From assembly GCA_021803025.1 (NCBI GenBank), contig JAJZQV010000002.1:1-64000 (forward strand): a stretch of 64,000 nt of DNA. The letters are read 5' to 3'. Each line of letters opens with the position of its first letter. The first letter of the stretch is position 1. Positions 27,331 through 37,309 of this stretch are shown piece after piece. Source of the stretch: Actinomycetes bacterium (GTDB lineage: Bacteria; Actinomycetota; Actinomycetes; Propionibacteriales; Propionibacteriaceae). The position numbers and the translations under genes are program-made. Below the pieces are notes generated by a model. The model saw only the letters and a program-made list of their open reading frames with translations, searched no databases and was not told the DNA's origin.

Positions 27331-27420
27331 GAAGCGCTCCTCACAGCTGGCTACGCGGCCTCGACGGCCGTAGTGGGCACTCTACATTCCTCTCCGGACC
27401 GCATCCGATAGCGTCGCGTC

Positions 27421-28275
27421 GTGGATACGACGACGTCACTGTTCCTGAGCCCACTCGAGCGCCTGGCGACGGGCGCACGCTGGCTCGAGGGTCCTGCCTG
27501 GGTCGGCGACCGCCTCCTGGTGAGCGACATCCCGGGCAACCGGGTCCTGTCCTGGCGCGAGGGCGCGACGGAGCTCGAGGTGGCGGTACGGGACGCCGAG
27601 TACACGAACGGTCGAACCGTCGCCCGCGACGGCCGCGTCTTCCAGTGCTCGCACGGACGGCGCGCGGTCGAGGAGCTGCACCCGGACCTCACCGCGACCG
27701 TTGTCGTCGACCACCACGGCCACGCCCGCCTGAACTCTCCCAACGACCTCGTGGTCGCACGCGACGGCTCCCTGTGGTTCACAGACCCCCCGTACGGCAT
27801 CCTGCTCCCCGAAGAGGGGCACCCGGGCGAGCTCGAGTACGGCGCCTGCCACGTGTTCCGGCTCCCGCCCGACACCGGGCTGCCGACGCCGGTCGTCCTC
27901 GACCTCGACCGGCCGAACGGGCTCGCGTTGTCACCCGACGAGAGCGTCCTGTACGTGGCGAACTCCGCCGACCAGGACGGCTTCAACGTCTGGGCGTACG
28001 ACGTCTTCGAGGGCAGATGCGGCCCCGGACGGCTGTTCTACACGGGGCGGAAGGGCGTCGTGGACGGGTTCCGGGTCGACGTGGAGGGGCGCCTCTGGCT
28101 CTCCGACGACGACTCGGTCGCCGTCGTGGCGCCCGACGGCACGTTCCTGGAGAGCGTGGACATCCCCGAGCGCGTCGCGAACGTCTGCTTCGGTCCCGGC
28201 GGCTGGCTGTACGTGGCGGCGAGCACCACCCTGTACAGGATCCGTACGACGACGAGCGACGCCGCTCTCAGCTGA
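27421..28275 (+). CDS. SMP-30/gluconolactonase family protein
   Basis: A 284-residue six-bladed beta-propeller of the SMP-30/gluconolactonase/LRE family. Metal ligands are recognisable: the Glu of WLEGPAW near 23, the Asn of LNSPNDLVV near 108 and the NGLALS/DESVLYVANS segment with Asn and Asp. The family hydrolyses sugar lactones in a Ca2+ or Zn2+-dependent way; the sugar cannot be told. The start is GTG 27421. Its last eight bases overlap the convergent CocE-family gene. Confidence 0.88.
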   Translation: MDTTTSLFLSPLERLATGARWLEGPAWVGDRLLVSDIPGNRVLSWREGATELEVAVRDAEYTNGRTVARDGRVFQCSHGRRAVEELHPDLTATVVVDHHGHARLNSPNDLVVARDGSLWFTDPPYGILLPEEGHPGELEYGACHVFRLPPDTGLPTPVVLDLDRPNGLALSPDESVLYVANSADQDGFNVWAYDVFEGRCGPGRLFYTGRKGVVDGFRVDVEGRLWLSDDDSVAVVAPDGTFLESVDIPERVANVCFGPGGWLYVAASTTLYRIRTTTSDAALS

Positions 28276-29998
28276 GCGCGCGGGCCGACGTCCTCCCGGC
28301 GTCAGTCGAGGCCGTCACCGGCAGCACGAGGCGGCTCGGGTACTCGCGGCCGTGATGGACGTGGAGCGTGACCGGGTCAGGAGCCGCCACGTACCGAGGG
28401 AAGCACGCCCCGGCGACGTTGAGCCGCAGGGAGTGGCCCTGCAGGAACGTGTTCGCCGTCGCCCACAGGTCCACCTCGACCTCCACCGGCTGTCCCGGGA
28501 CGAGCGGTACGACCCGGTCGAGTCCCACGCGGCGCGACAGCCTGAGGACGCCGTCGGTGAGGATCCGTGACGTGCCGTCGGGAGCGACGTCGGTGAGTAC
28601 GGCATGAAGGTCGGCGTCGGTCGCGTCCGCGGAGACCCAGCAACGCAGGAGGACTGGGCCCACCACCTCGAACGCCTCCGAGAAGGGCGCCGTCGTGAAC
28701 GACACCACGCCCGGATGCGCCTCCGCGGGCCGCTGGTCGTGGGGGCCTGGGAAGTCCGGCGGCCCGTACAGGATCTGACCCCCGACGGCCGGGGCCGGGT
28801 CGGCGGGGTCGTGTTGGACAGCTGTGGCACCCGTCGCCTCGGTGACGGTGGGTGACAGTGACGAGTCGGCGAGGTAGAGGTCGACCTCCCGCGTGTCCGG
28901 CACGGGCCACTGCGAGTAGTCACGCCACTCGTCGGACCCCATGACGAACAGACGTACGGGCGGGAGCTCTCCGACTCGGACCCCGAGCCCGTGCTCACGC
29001 CAGAAGTCGAGCTGCATCGCGGGAACGCCTCCGCCCGTCAGGGTGCTTCCCGGCCCGAAGTCGTGACCGACCGGGATCCGTCCCATCTGGTCGACGTGGG
29101 TCCAGGGACCGATGACGAGGTGCTGGTGCTCCCGGGCAGGCCCCCGGCTCATCGCCGTGACGTTGCGGAGAGTGCCGCCGAGGAACAGGTCGTACCACCC
29201 GGCGACGTGGAAGCCGGGAACCGCGAGGCGGCGCAGGGCCGGTTCCGGGTACTCGGCGAGCCGCCAGTAGTCGTCGTACGTCGGGTGCGAGACCCAGTCC
29301 ACCACGTGCGCGCCCTCGGGGGCGGTGGCCAGCACGGCGGCCAGCTCGGGAAGAGTGTGCTGTGACAGAAGCGGGGCTGGGTCCGTACCCTCTGCCAGGG
29401 GGATGTCGTCGCGAGCCGGCAGGCCCGCCTCGACCAGCGCATCGTTCACACGGTTGGCGGCCCAGTTGTACGTGGTCGCGTAGATCGGGATGCCGCCTCG
29501 GCCCGCCATGTCCGTGTCGGGACGGGAGGGCGCGACCCACGGCGAGATCGCGCACAGGGTGGACGGGTCGGCGAGGATCGTGGCGAACTGGGTCGCTGAC
29601 GCGTACGAGCCGCCGAAGCCCATCACCTCGCCGCTGCACCAGGGCTGCTCGTTGAGCCAAGCGACGACGTCGACGCCGTCCTTCGCCTCGGAGGCCATCC
29701 AGCGGAACGTGCCGTCGGACCGGTGGGTCCCGCGGCAGTCGACGACGACCACGGCAAAGCCGGCGCCGAGGACGTCCTCGAGGGTCATCCCCGAGGCGCC
29801 GACGGCCAGCGGGAGGGCGATCCAGGGCTCGTCGGGGAGGCCGAAGAGCCTCGCGACCCCCGACCGCTGGGCCCCGTACGGGGAGCGCTGGAGCAGGACG
29901 GGGACGGGTACCCGGTCGGAGTCGTCCGGTCTCGCGACGTCCCCCCGGAGGACGACGCCGTCGCGTGCGGCGATCTCGACGTTCGGGGAGACGATCAC
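28268..29998 (-). CDS. CocE/NonD family hydrolase
   Basis: A 576-residue serine hydrolase of the CocE/X-Pro dipeptidyl-peptidase class. The N-terminal alpha/beta-hydrolase domain has the oxyanion tyrosine region QRSPYG, the nucleophile in GFGGSYAS at about 125 and an inserted helical cap. The C-terminal jelly-roll domain starts near 350. No signal peptide is evident. Family activities include cocaine esterase, glutaryl-acylase and dipeptidyl peptidases, so the substrate is open. It precedes pntB in the reverse direction with 15 bases between, possibly read through from pntAB. Confidence 0.87.
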   Translation of the reverse strand: MIVSPNVEIAARDGVVLRGDVARPDDSDRVPVPVLLQRSPYGAQRSGVARLFGLPDEPWIALPLAVGASGMTLEDVLGAGFAVVVVDCRGTHRSDGTFRWMASEAKDGVDVVAWLNEQPWCSGEVMGFGGSYASATQFATILADPSTLCAISPWVAPSRPDTDMAGRGGIPIYATTYNWAANRVNDALVEAGLPARDDIPLAEGTDPAPLLSQHTLPELAAVLATAPEGAHVVDWVSHPTYDDYWRLAEYPEPALRRLAVPGFHVAGWYDLFLGGTLRNVTAMSRGPAREHQHLVIGPWTHVDQMGRIPVGHDFGPGSTLTGGGVPAMQLDFWREHGLGVRVGELPPVRLFVMGSDEWRDYSQWPVPDTREVDLYLADSSLSPTVTEATGATAVQHDPADPAPAVGGQILYGPPDFPGPHDQRPAEAHPGVVSFTTAPFSEAFEVVGPVLLRCWVSADATDADLHAVLTDVAPDGTSRILTDGVLRLSRRVGLDRVVPLVPGQPVEVEVDLWATANTFLQGHSLRLNVAGACFPRYVAAPDPVTLHVHHGREYPSRLVLPVTASTDAGRTSARALS

Positions 29999-30013
29999 GT
30001 CGACCTCCAGCGG

Positions 30014-31435
30014 CTAGGACCTCGACAGGGCCTGGATGATGTCCTCGACGCGGACCTTCGCGTCGCCGAACAGCATCTGGGCGTTGTCCTTGAAGAACAA
30101 CGGGTTCTGTACCCCGGCGTAACCGGCGTTCATGCTCCGCTTGAAGACGATGACGTTGCGGGCGTCCCACACCTTGAGGACCGGCATGCCGGCGATGGGG
30201 CTCGACGGGTCGTCGAGAGCCGCCGGGTTGACCGTGTCGTTGGCCCCGATGACGAGGACCACATCCGTCTTGTCGAAGTCGTCGTTGATCTCGTCCATCT
30301 CGAGCACGATGTCGTACGGCACCTTCGCCTCGGCGAGCAGCACGTTCATGTGCCCGGGGAGGCGGCCGGCGACGGGGTGGATCCCGAACCGGACGTGCAC
30401 ACCCTTGGCCCGCAGCTTCGTCGTGAGCTCGGCGACGGGGTACTGCGCCTGGGCCACCGCCATGCCGTAGCCGGGGGTGATGATGACGGACTTGGCGTCC
30501 TCGAGGAGCTCGGCGGCGCCCTCCGCCGTGATCTCCCGGTGTTCTCCATAGTCCTTCGTCTCGCCGGTGATCGCGCCGTCCGAGCCGAACCCGCCGGCGA
30601 TGACGCTGATGAAGGACCGGTTCATGGCGGTGCACATGATGTAGCTCAGGTAGGCACCGGACGAGCCGACGAGCGCTCCCGTGATGATGAGCAGGTCGTT
30701 GTTGAGCATGAAGCCCGCAGCCGCTGCCGCCCAGCCGGAGTACGAGTTCAGCATGCTCACGACGACCGGCATGTCGCCGCCACCGATCGAGGCGACGAGG
30801 TGCAGGCCCAGGGCCAGGGCGATGACCGTCATGACGATCAGCAGCCAGATCGACGGCGCCAGGACGAACCAGACGGTCAGTCCGAGGAACGCCACGATGG
30901 CGCCCAGGTTGACGTAGTTGTGCGCCGGGAGCATGAGGGGCGCCGACTTCATCCGGGCGCTCAGCTTGAGGTAGGCGATGATCGATCCCGTGAACGTCAC
31001 GGCGCCGATGAACACCCCGATGAAGACCTCGGCGAGGTGGACCTTGTCGTCGGCCCCAGTGGCCGAGAGGTACGAGTTGTAGCCGACGAGGACCGCGGCG
31101 AGGCCGACGAAGCTGTGCAGCATCGCGATGAGCTCCGGCATGCCGGTCATCTCGACCTTCTTGGCCCGCCAGACGCCGATGGCCGCTCCGATGAGCACGG
31201 CCACGAGGATGAGCCCGAGGGCCGGCAGGCCCGTCCCCGGGCGGTCCGAGGCGTTGTTGACCGCGTCGATCCCGATCACCGCGCCGAGCACGGTGATGAC
31301 GAGGGCGATGCCCATGCCGATGATGCCGTACGTGTTCCCGGCCTTGGCGGACTCGTGCTTGCTGAGCCCTGCGAGGGCGAGGATGAACAGGAGCCCGGCG
31401 ATGATGTACGAGCCCTGGAGAAGGGTCAAGCTCAT
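30014..31435 (-). CDS. pntB: NAD(P) transhydrogenase subunit beta
   Basis: A 473-residue beta subunit of the proton-translocating Re/Si-specific transhydrogenase. Eight or more transmembrane helices occupy residues 1-265; the NADP-binding dIII domain follows at about 290-473 with [10 protein letters not shown] (near 325), [23 protein letters not shown] and [12 protein letters not shown]. It couples hydride transfer from NADH to NADP+ to proton entry. The gene begins four bases after pntA stops, as a tightly linked pair. Confidence 0.94.
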   Translation of the reverse strand: MSLTLLQGSYIIAGLLFILALAGLSKHESAKAGNTYGIIGMGIALVITVLGAVIGIDAVNNASDRPGTGLPALGLILVAVLIGAAIGVWRAKKVEMTGMPELIAMLHSFVGLAAVLVGYNSYLSATGADDKVHLAEVFIGVFIGAVTFTGSIIAYLKLSARMKSAPLMLPAHNYVNLGAIVAFLGLTVWFVLAPSIWLLIVMTVIALALGLHLVASIGGGDMPVVVSMLNSYSGWAAAAAGFMLNNDLLIITGALVGSSGAYLSYIMCTAMNRSFISVIAGGFGSDGAITGETKDYGEHREITAEGAAELLEDAKSVIITPGYGMAVAQAQYPVAELTTKLRAKGVHVRFGIHPVAGRLPGHMNVLLAEAKVPYDIVLEMDEINDDFDKTDVVLVIGANDTVNPAALDDPSSPIAGMPVLKVWDARNVIVFKRSMNAGYAGVQNPLFFKDNAQMLFGDAKVRVEDIIQALSRS

Positions 31436-31439
31436 GGGG

Positions 31440-32981
31440 TCAGGCCCTCCTGAACATGGCGAGCATCCGCTGGGTCACGGTGAAGCCGCCGAAGACGTTG
31501 ATGCTGGCGAGCAGGATCCCGATGAAGGCGAGCACGCTCACGACGAGGCCCGTGTGGGCCGTGCCGATCTGGAGCAGGGCGCCGACGACGATGATCCCGG
31601 AGATGGCGTTCGTGACGCTCATGAGCGGCGTGTGCAGCGCGTGGTGGACGTTGCCGATGACGTAGTAGCCGATGACCACGCTGAGCATGAACACCATGAA
31701 GTGGCCGAGGAACGACTCGGGAGACACCCAGAAGAGGGCCAGCAGGGCAGCCGCGCAGATGCCCAGGATCGTGAAGTTCCTCGCCGGGCTCTTCGGCTTC
31801 GCCTCCTTCACCGGTGTCGGCGGCGGTGGCGCCGCGGCGGCGAGCGGCGCGGCCGAGACCTGGACGGGAGGCGGCGGCCACAGGAGCTCGCCGTCCTTCG
31901 AGACGGTCATGCCGCGGATCACGACGTCGTCCATGTCCAGGACGAGCTTGCCGTCCTTGCCCGGCGTCACGAGCTTCATGAGGTTGACGACGTTCGTCCC
32001 GTACAGCTGCGAGGCCTGGCTCGGGAGCCGGCCCGCGAGGTCGGTGTAGCCGATGATCTTCACGCCGTTCGCGGTGACGACGAGCTGGTCGGCGACGGAC
32101 CCCTCGACGTTCCCGCCGTTGGCGGCGGCCATGTCGACGATGACGGAGCCGGGCTTCATCGAGGCGACCATGTCTGCGGTGATGAGGAGGGGTGCGGGCT
32201 TGCCCGGGATCAGTGCCGTCGTGACGATGATGTCGACGTCCGGCGCCTGCTCGGCGTAGAGGCGAGCGGCGGCCGCGTTGTAGTCCTCGGACATCTCCTT
32301 GGCGTAGCCGTCGGTCGAGACCTGCTGCTCCCCCGCCTTGACCGTGAGGAACTCGGCACCCATGGACTCGACCTGCTCGGCGACCTCGGGACGCGCGTCG
32401 GTGGCACGCACGATCGCACCCAGCGAGCGCGCCGTGCCGATGGCTGCGAGCCCGGCGACGCCGGCCCCCACGACGAGGACCTTCGCCGGCGGCACCTTGC
32501 CTGCCGCGGTGACCTGACCTGTGAAGAACGACCCGAACTCGTGGGCCGCCTCGACGATCGCCCGGTACCCGGCGATGTTCGCCATGCTGGACAGCACGTC
32601 GAGGGCCTGGGCGCGCGAGATGCGCGGCACGGCGTCCATGGCCATGCCGGTGACGCCCGCGCGGACCAGCGCCGCGACGAGGTCAGGGTCGAGCCGGGGC
32701 GACAGCAGGCTGACCAGCGTCGAGGCGACCGGCAGCTTGGAGATCTCGGCCGGGCTCGGCGCGTTGATCTTCGTGATGATGTCGCTCGCCCAGACGGCGT
32801 CACCCTCCACGATCGTGGCGCCCTCGGCGACGTACGCCGCGTCGGGATAGCTGGCAGTCTCGCCCGCACCGGACTGCACGACGACGTCGTAGCCGAGCGC
32901 GCGGAGCTGGGAGACGGTCTTGGGCGTCGCGGCCACCCGCCGCTCGCCGGGCTGCGACTCCTTGGGGATCCCGATCTTCAT
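31440..32981 (-). CDS. pntA: NAD(P) transhydrogenase subunit alpha (fused alpha1-alpha2)
   Basis: A 513-residue alpha subunit. The NAD-binding dI domain (1-370) begins [17 protein letters not shown] and has the [13 protein letters not shown] Rossmann loop near 175. An Ala/Pro linker around 400-415 leads to about four transmembrane helices, so the alpha1 and alpha2 parts are fused as in E. coli PntA, while many actinobacteria split them. ATG 32981 is preceded by the strong GAGGAGGAAG ribosome site. Promoter region shared in part with the divergent MmyB-type regulator. Confidence 0.94.
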   Translation of the reverse strand: MKIGIPKESQPGERRVAATPKTVSQLRALGYDVVVQSGAGETASYPDAAYVAEGATIVEGDAVWASDIITKINAPSPAEISKLPVASTLVSLLSPRLDPDLVAALVRAGVTGMAMDAVPRISRAQALDVLSSMANIAGYRAIVEAAHEFGSFFTGQVTAAGKVPPAKVLVVGAGVAGLAAIGTARSLGAIVRATDARPEVAEQVESMGAEFLTVKAGEQQVSTDGYAKEMSEDYNAAAARLYAEQAPDVDIIVTTALIPGKPAPLLITADMVASMKPGSVIVDMAAANGGNVEGSVADQLVVTANGVKIIGYTDLAGRLPSQASQLYGTNVVNLMKLVTPGKDGKLVLDMDDVVIRGMTVSKDGELLWPPPPVQVSAAPLAAAAPPPPTPVKEAKPKSPARNFTILGICAAALLALFWVSPESFLGHFMVFMLSVVIGYYVIGNVHHALHTPLMSVTNAISGIIVVGALLQIGTAHTGLVVSVLAFIGILLASINVFGGFTVTQRMLAMFRRA

Positions 32982-33183
32982 GCTTCCTCCTCGGGCGCCG
33001 ACCAGACGGCGGCGTCCCTGTGTGCGCGTGTCACGATAGCGACGACCTCTTGATGACGAGACACCGGGGTTGGTCAAAGTGTTGATCATCGGGCGTCGGA
33101 GGGTGATCCAGTACACGCCGGGGTGCGTTGGGGTACCCCCGGAGAGCATCCCAGAGTGCGAGAAGAGCATCTAGCCTGGCTGC

Positions 33184-34071
33184 GTGGACATCCGAGTCGA
33201 GGTGCGCGACTTCCTCAGGACGAGGCGCGCCAAGATCAGCCCGGAGTCGGTGGGCCTGCCGGTCGACGGCAGACGGCGCGTCCCCGGGCTTCGCCGCGGC
33301 GAGGTGGCGACCCTCGCGGGCGTGAGCATCGAGTACTACTCCAAGCTCGAGCGCGGTCATCTCGCCGGTGTCTCGGGCAGTGTGCTCGATGCCGTCGCCC
33401 GTGCGCTGCAGCTCGACATGGCGGAACGCGAGCACCTGTACGACCTGGCGCAGGCCGCCGACGGAAGCGCCTCGCGGAGCAGGCGCAGCCGACGCACCGA
33501 GCAGCCTTGGGCTCCACGGCCAAGCCTCCAGTGGGTCCTCGACGCGATGCGGGACGCACCGGCGATCGTGACGAACGGCCGCAGTGACCTCCTCGTGACC
33601 AACGACCTGAGCCGGGCGATGTACGCCGACGTTCTCGCCGGTACCCACGGCACGCCCAACTTCGCCCGCTTCACCTTCCTCGACCCGGCCGCGCGCCGGT
33701 TCTACCCCGAGTGGGACACCTTCGCCGACATGACCGTCGAAACGCTGCGCACCGAGGCCGGGCGCACCCCGCACGACCAGCTGCTCCACGAGCTCGTCGG
33801 CGAGCTGTCGACGCTGAGCCCGGAGTTCCGGAAGCGCTGGAGCGCCCATGACGTACGCATCCACACCACCGGCACGAAGCATTTCCGCCACGCCGTGGTC
33901 GGCCACCTGTACCTCACGTACGAGACCGTCCCGCTGGTCTCCGAGCCGGGTCTTTCGATGACGGTGTACGCGGCGGAGCCGGGGTCGTCCTCGGCGGACG
34001 CCCTGTCACTGCTCGCGAGCTGGTCGGCTGGCGAGCACCATCCGAAGCCTCTTCTCGGGCTCGACGCCTGA
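33184..34071 (+). CDS. Helix-turn-helix regulator with MmyB-like ligand domain
   Basis: A 295-residue XRE-family regulator. The helix-turn-helix lies at about 30-90 (VPGLRRGEVATLAGVSIEYYSKLERG is the typical stretch), and an MmyB-like domain follows at 105-285 with the FARFTFLDPAARRFYPEW signature, a fatty-acid or small-molecule binding fold. These regulators often repress an adjacent reductase. Divergent placement with about 200 bases to pntA makes pntAB a candidate target, but no clear operator is visible. Start is GTG 33184. Confidence 0.88.
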   Translation: MDIRVEVRDFLRTRRAKISPESVGLPVDGRRRVPGLRRGEVATLAGVSIEYYSKLERGHLAGVSGSVLDAVARALQLDMAEREHLYDLAQAADGSASRSRRSRRTEQPWAPRPSLQWVLDAMRDAPAIVTNGRSDLLVTNDLSRAMYADVLAGTHGTPNFARFTFLDPAARRFYPEWDTFADMTVETLRTEAGRTPHDQLLHELVGELSTLSPEFRKRWSAHDVRIHTTGTKHFRHAVVGHLYLTYETVPLVSEPGLSMTVYAAEPGSSSADALSLLASWSAGEHHPKPLLGLDA

Positions 34072-34149
34072 CAACCGACGGCATGAGTGCCTGGAGCGGG
34101 GGCACCGCCGGTACCGTGTGGTTAGTCCTTCTCGTGTCTGAAGCACCTC

Positions 34150-34800
34150 GTGAGCGCCGTCGATGTCGTGGGATGGTGCGCGGTCGTTGTGGGCATGGTC
34201 GTGGGTGTCCCCCAGCTCGTCAGGCTCGTGCGAACCCGGCGTGTCGACGGGCTGTCCCTGACCGCCTGGCGCTCGATCCTCGCGGCGAACCTCGCCTGGG
34301 GCGCCCACGGTGCACGTCTCGAGCAGCTCACGATGATCCTGAGCAACGCCATCGGCCTCTGCACGACAGCGACGATCGTCGTCCTGCTCGCGCGGCGCTT
34401 CCGCCGTCCCGTCGTCGTCCTCATGCTCCCCAGCCTGGCCGCTGCGGCCCTCATGACGACCGTTGACCACGTGCTGGGGTCTGCCGCCTTCGGGGTGACG
34501 GCGATCTGCCTGGCCGTGGTCTCCAACTTCGGCCAGAGCAGCCAGCTCGTCCGCGCTCCCCATGTGGCCGGCGTCTCGTCACTGTTCATGACGATGGCCG
34601 TGCTCAACCAGCTGCTGTGGACGGTCTGGGGGCTTCTCGCCCGCGACACCGGCACGCTGATGACCGCGTCGACCGTCTTCGCCCTGGCGACGTTCAACCT
34701 CCTCTGGTACGCGCTGCGCCGTCGTGGGCTGCGCGCGTTCTTCGAGACCTCACTCGCGTCCGCATCCCCGGAGCCCGCGCTCATCACTCTGTCCGAGTAG
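34150..34800 (+). CDS. PQ-loop repeat membrane protein (SWEET-like)
   Basis: A 216-residue polytopic membrane protein with about seven hydrophobic helices. The first repeat carries VVGVPQLVRLVRTRRVDGLS, the PQ-loop with its Pro-Gln pair near 19-20; the second repeat (about 120-200) retains the fold with a degenerate QSSQL in place of the PQ pair. This is a SemiSWEET-like or PQ-loop transporter in duplicated form; the substrate is unknown. GTG 34150 is the start that begins immediately at the first helix. Confidence 0.75.
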   Translation: MSAVDVVGWCAVVVGMVVGVPQLVRLVRTRRVDGLSLTAWRSILAANLAWGAHGARLEQLTMILSNAIGLCTTATIVVLLARRFRRPVVVLMLPSLAAAALMTTVDHVLGSAAFGVTAICLAVVSNFGQSSQLVRAPHVAGVSSLFMTMAVLNQLLWTVWGLLARDTGTLMTASTVFALATFNLLWYALRRRGLRAFFETSLASASPEPALITLSE

Positions 34801-34838
34801 GCGGGCCCGGGTCGCGTCCCCGACTGGGGGGATCGGCG

Positions 34839-36536
34839 CTAGCCGATCCGGAGCCGGTACGGCATCGACAGGACGCCGTCGGGAGCGAGGCCCAGCCCCG
34901 TCGCGAGGGTGGAAAGGAGCCGGAACGGGTCGGCCGAGTAGCTGAGACCGTCCAGACCGCCCGGGCGCTCCGACGACTGGGCGGGCTGGAGCCTCTCGAG
35001 CAGCCCGAGCAGCGGGACAGGACGGATGGCCACCTTGTCGCGGTCGAGACCGGCCAGGGCGCACGCCCGCTCGACGGCGACCTCACGGCCGCCAAGGTGG
35101 TCGACGAGGCGTCGCTCCTTCGCGTCCGCCCCCGTCCACACGCGCCCGCGCGCAAGCGGCTCGAGCTCGCCGACGGTCATTCCGCGGTCAGCCGCCGCCT
35201 TCGTCGTGAAGTCCTCGTACACCTGGTCGAGCCACGCGTCCAGGATCCGCCACTGCTCCTCGGTGAAGCCTCGGTTGCCCGCGAACATGTCGGCGAGCCG
35301 GCCCGACTGCACGTCCTCCCTGACCAGCCCCAGCTTGTCGTACAGGCCCTGGTTGACGACCTTGCCGGCGAACACGCCGATCGAGCCGGTCAGCGTCGAG
35401 GGGTTCGCGATGATCTCCGTGGCTCCCATCGCCACGAAGTAGCCGCCGGATGCGGCGAGGTCGCCCATCGTCGCCACCACGGGCTTGCCGGCCTTCTTGA
35501 GCTCCAGCACGCCGGCCCGGATCGTGTCCGAGGCGATGTACGAGCCGCCCGGCGAGTCGACGGCGAGGATGACAGCCTTCACGTTGTCGTCCATCCGCGC
35601 ATGGCGCAGGTGCTCCTGGACCACCTCGGAGCCGGCCTGCGGACCGCCCAGCGGAGACCGTACGGGCCGGCCGCTGACGATACCGCCCCGCACCGAGACC
35701 ACCGCGACGGTGGGCTTCACGGCGAGGCGAGACACGGCCCTCGCCGTGAGCGACGAGATGTAGCGGGAGGCGTACTGCAGCGTCCCGTCCTTGCCCCACG
35801 TGCCGCGCACGTCGGCGTACACGTCGTCGCGGTAACCGAGATGGTCGACGAGTCCCAGGGCGCGTGCGTCCTCCGCGGGCACTGGTCCCCTGTCGACGAC
35901 CTCCCGCACCGCGTCGGCCGTGAGGCCGCGGCGCTCGCTGACCAGCGCGACGGTCTCCTCCAGCAGTGACGCCGCCAGCCGGCCGCTCATCTCGCGGTTG
36001 GCGTCGCTGATCGTCGAGGCCGAGTACGTCTCTGCAGCGGTCTTGAACTCCTTGCGCTGCGAGAACTCGGGGTCGAGGCCCAGCTTCTCCATGCCCCCGC
36101 GGAGCAGCAGCATGTCGACGTGGACGCCGCCGAGGACGACCGACCCGGACGGCTGCAGCCAGATCGTCGAGGCCGAGGTGGCGAGCCGGTAGGCGAACAT
36201 GCCCGAGGTCAGCTCGCCGAAGCTCTCGGCGTAGGCGACGGTCGGCTTGTGGATGCCGAACGCCCGGATCGCCGCGCCGACCTCGTCGACGAGCGCAGCC
36301 GAGAGCGGACACGTCCCGACATGGACGACCAGCCCTGCGACGCGCTGGTCGGTCGCCGCCTCCCGCAGTGCCTGAGTCAGGCCCGTGATGGTCGGCGCGT
36401 TGATGGCCCGCAGCGCCTCCAGCGGGTTCTCGGGGGCGGCGCGCAGCACACCCCGGTCGAGGTCGATCTCGAGGATCACGCGCCCGGGACCGGATGTGGC
36501 GAGCAGGGACGAGAGCAGCTTGCTGAATCCGCGCAT
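34839..36536 (-). CDS. sppA: Signal peptide peptidase SppA, 67K type
   Basis: A 565-residue tandem S49 protease that degrades cleaved signal peptides at the membrane. The N-terminal S49 repeat (about 60-270) holds the lysine base region RKEFKTA and the C-terminal repeat (about 310-500) holds the serine nucleophile in GDLAASGGYFVA. Both are in the expected places for the E. coli-type dyad across repeats. ATG 36536 is taken as the start; a GTG at 36563 is also in frame. Five 27-bp repeats begin 38 bases upstream. Confidence 0.9.
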   Translation of the reverse strand: MRGFSKLLSSLLATSGPGRVILEIDLDRGVLRAAPENPLEALRAINAPTITGLTQALREAATDQRVAGLVVHVGTCPLSAALVDEVGAAIRAFGIHKPTVAYAESFGELTSGMFAYRLATSASTIWLQPSGSVVLGGVHVDMLLLRGGMEKLGLDPEFSQRKEFKTAAETYSASTISDANREMSGRLAASLLEETVALVSERRGLTADAVREVVDRGPVPAEDARALGLVDHLGYRDDVYADVRGTWGKDGTLQYASRYISSLTARAVSRLAVKPTVAVVSVRGGIVSGRPVRSPLGGPQAGSEVVQEHLRHARMDDNVKAVILAVDSPGGSYIASDTIRAGVLELKKAGKPVVATMGDLAASGGYFVAMGATEIIANPSTLTGSIGVFAGKVVNQGLYDKLGLVREDVQSGRLADMFAGNRGFTEEQWRILDAWLDQVYEDFTTKAAADRGMTVGELEPLARGRVWTGADAKERRLVDHLGGREVAVERACALAGLDRDKVAIRPVPLLGLLERLQPAQSSERPGGLDGLSYSADPFRLLSTLATGLGLAPDGVLSMPYRLRIG

Positions 36537-36573
36537 GGACCCAGGGTACGGACCTCGGCTCACCGCGAGGCGG

Positions 36574-36708
36574 GATCGGCGCAGGCCGTCGTGGATGCGC
36601 GATCGGCGCAGGCCGTCGTGGATGCGCGATCGGCGCAGGCCGTCGTGGATGCGCGATCGGCGCAGGCTGTGGCGGATGCGGGATCGGCGCAGGCCGTGGC
36701 GGACGCGC
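36574..36708. repeat. Five 27-bp tandem repeats between marR-type gene and sppA
   Basis: Five consecutive copies with consensus GATCGGCGCAGGCCGTCGTG plus GATGCGC; copies 1-3 are identical and copies 4-5 diverge at a few positions. The array starts 38 bases before the sppA start and ends one base before the MarR-type stop codon, filling the intergenic space. On the + strand it could encode a nine-residue repeat (SAQAVVDAR), but there is no gene context for that. Confidence 0.92.
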
Positions 36709-36709
36709 G

Positions 36710-37207
36710 TCAGGCCGGCGGATCGGCCGGACAGGCCCGGTCAGTGGTCACCGTGAGGCGTCCCTCGGGGTCGAGCTTCGTGAGGACGGCGAGGGTCATG
36801 CGGGACAGGTCGTCCACCTCGCTGCCGTCGAGCGCATCCAGCACGAGCGCGCGGACGGCCTCGGCGTAGAGCCCACGTCCGACCTCGTACGCCTTCTCCC
36901 CCGCGGGGGTGAGCACAGCGTTGGTCGCCCGGGAGTCGGCCGGACAGGGCATCCGCTCGACGAGGCCCTTGCGCTCCAGCGAGGACACGACCCGTGACAG
37001 ACGTGGCAGGCTCGCGTTCGTCCGGGCTGCGAGCGCCGACAGGCGGAGACGCTTGTGCTCCGCCTCGGAGAGCGCCTCGAGCAGCGCGTACTCGAAGGCT
37101 GTGACCCCTGCGGTGGTGAGCTGCCTGTCCAGCGCCGTGGGCAGCAGCTCGAGCAGGGCCTGGAGTCGTGCGACTGCCACCCGTTCGGGTCTGCTGAGCG
37201 TCGTCAT
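36710..37207 (-). CDS. MarR family transcriptional regulator
   Basis: A 165-residue winged-helix regulator of the MarR family. The recognition helix region RLRLSALAARTNASLPRLSRVVSSLERKGLVER is at about 55-88, and the wing CPADSRATNAVLTPAGEKAYE follows. Such proteins repress divergent genes and release DNA on binding phenols or on oxidation. It is divergent from the F420-type reductase with 102 bases between; two palindromes there are candidate operators. Confidence 0.92.
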   Translation of the reverse strand: MTTLSRPERVAVARLQALLELLPTALDRQLTTAGVTAFEYALLEALSEAEHKRLRLSALAARTNASLPRLSRVVSSLERKGLVERMPCPADSRATNAVLTPAGEKAYEVGRGLYAEAVRALVLDALDGSEVDDLSRMTLAVLTKLDPEGRLTVTTDRACPADPPA

Positions 37208-37222
37208 GTGCCCATCCTACCT

Positions 37223-37244
37223 GATAGTTGAAGATGCAATCATC
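37223..37244. promoter_or_regulatory. Candidate MarR operator (imperfect 22-bp palindrome)
   Basis: GAT-xx-TTG-x-A ... T-x-CAA-xx-ATC symmetry centred at 37233-37234, with eight of eleven positions paired. It lies 16 bases upstream of the MarR-type start and carries a TTGAAG that could be a -35 element for the divergent reductase. Confidence 0.5.
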
Positions 37245-37260
37245 CTCTGGTACGGTCTTG

Positions 37261-37274
37261 CTTGTAGGTACAAG
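37261..37274. promoter_or_regulatory. Perfect palindrome CTTGTA-GG-TACAAG
   Basis: A perfect 6+6 bp dyad with a two-base spacer, 35 bases upstream of the reductase ATG, near where the promoter -10 would be expected. A good second operator for the divergent regulator. Confidence 0.6.
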
Positions 37275-37309
37275 TATCCCGGTGATCCGGGACGACGAGG
37301 GAGACTCTC

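Noticed and set aside
31440-33170. N-terminal extension of PntA
   Set aside because: ATG 32981 has a strong ribosome site and the standard N-terminus; the upstream residues match no family feature.
36574-36708. CRISPR array
   Set aside because: The units are contiguous with no spacers, and no cas genes are present.
36120-36869. Plus-strand frame with a nine-residue repeat SAQAVVDAR
   Set aside because: It is antisense to sppA and the MarR-type gene; the repeat simply reflects the 27-bp DNA array.
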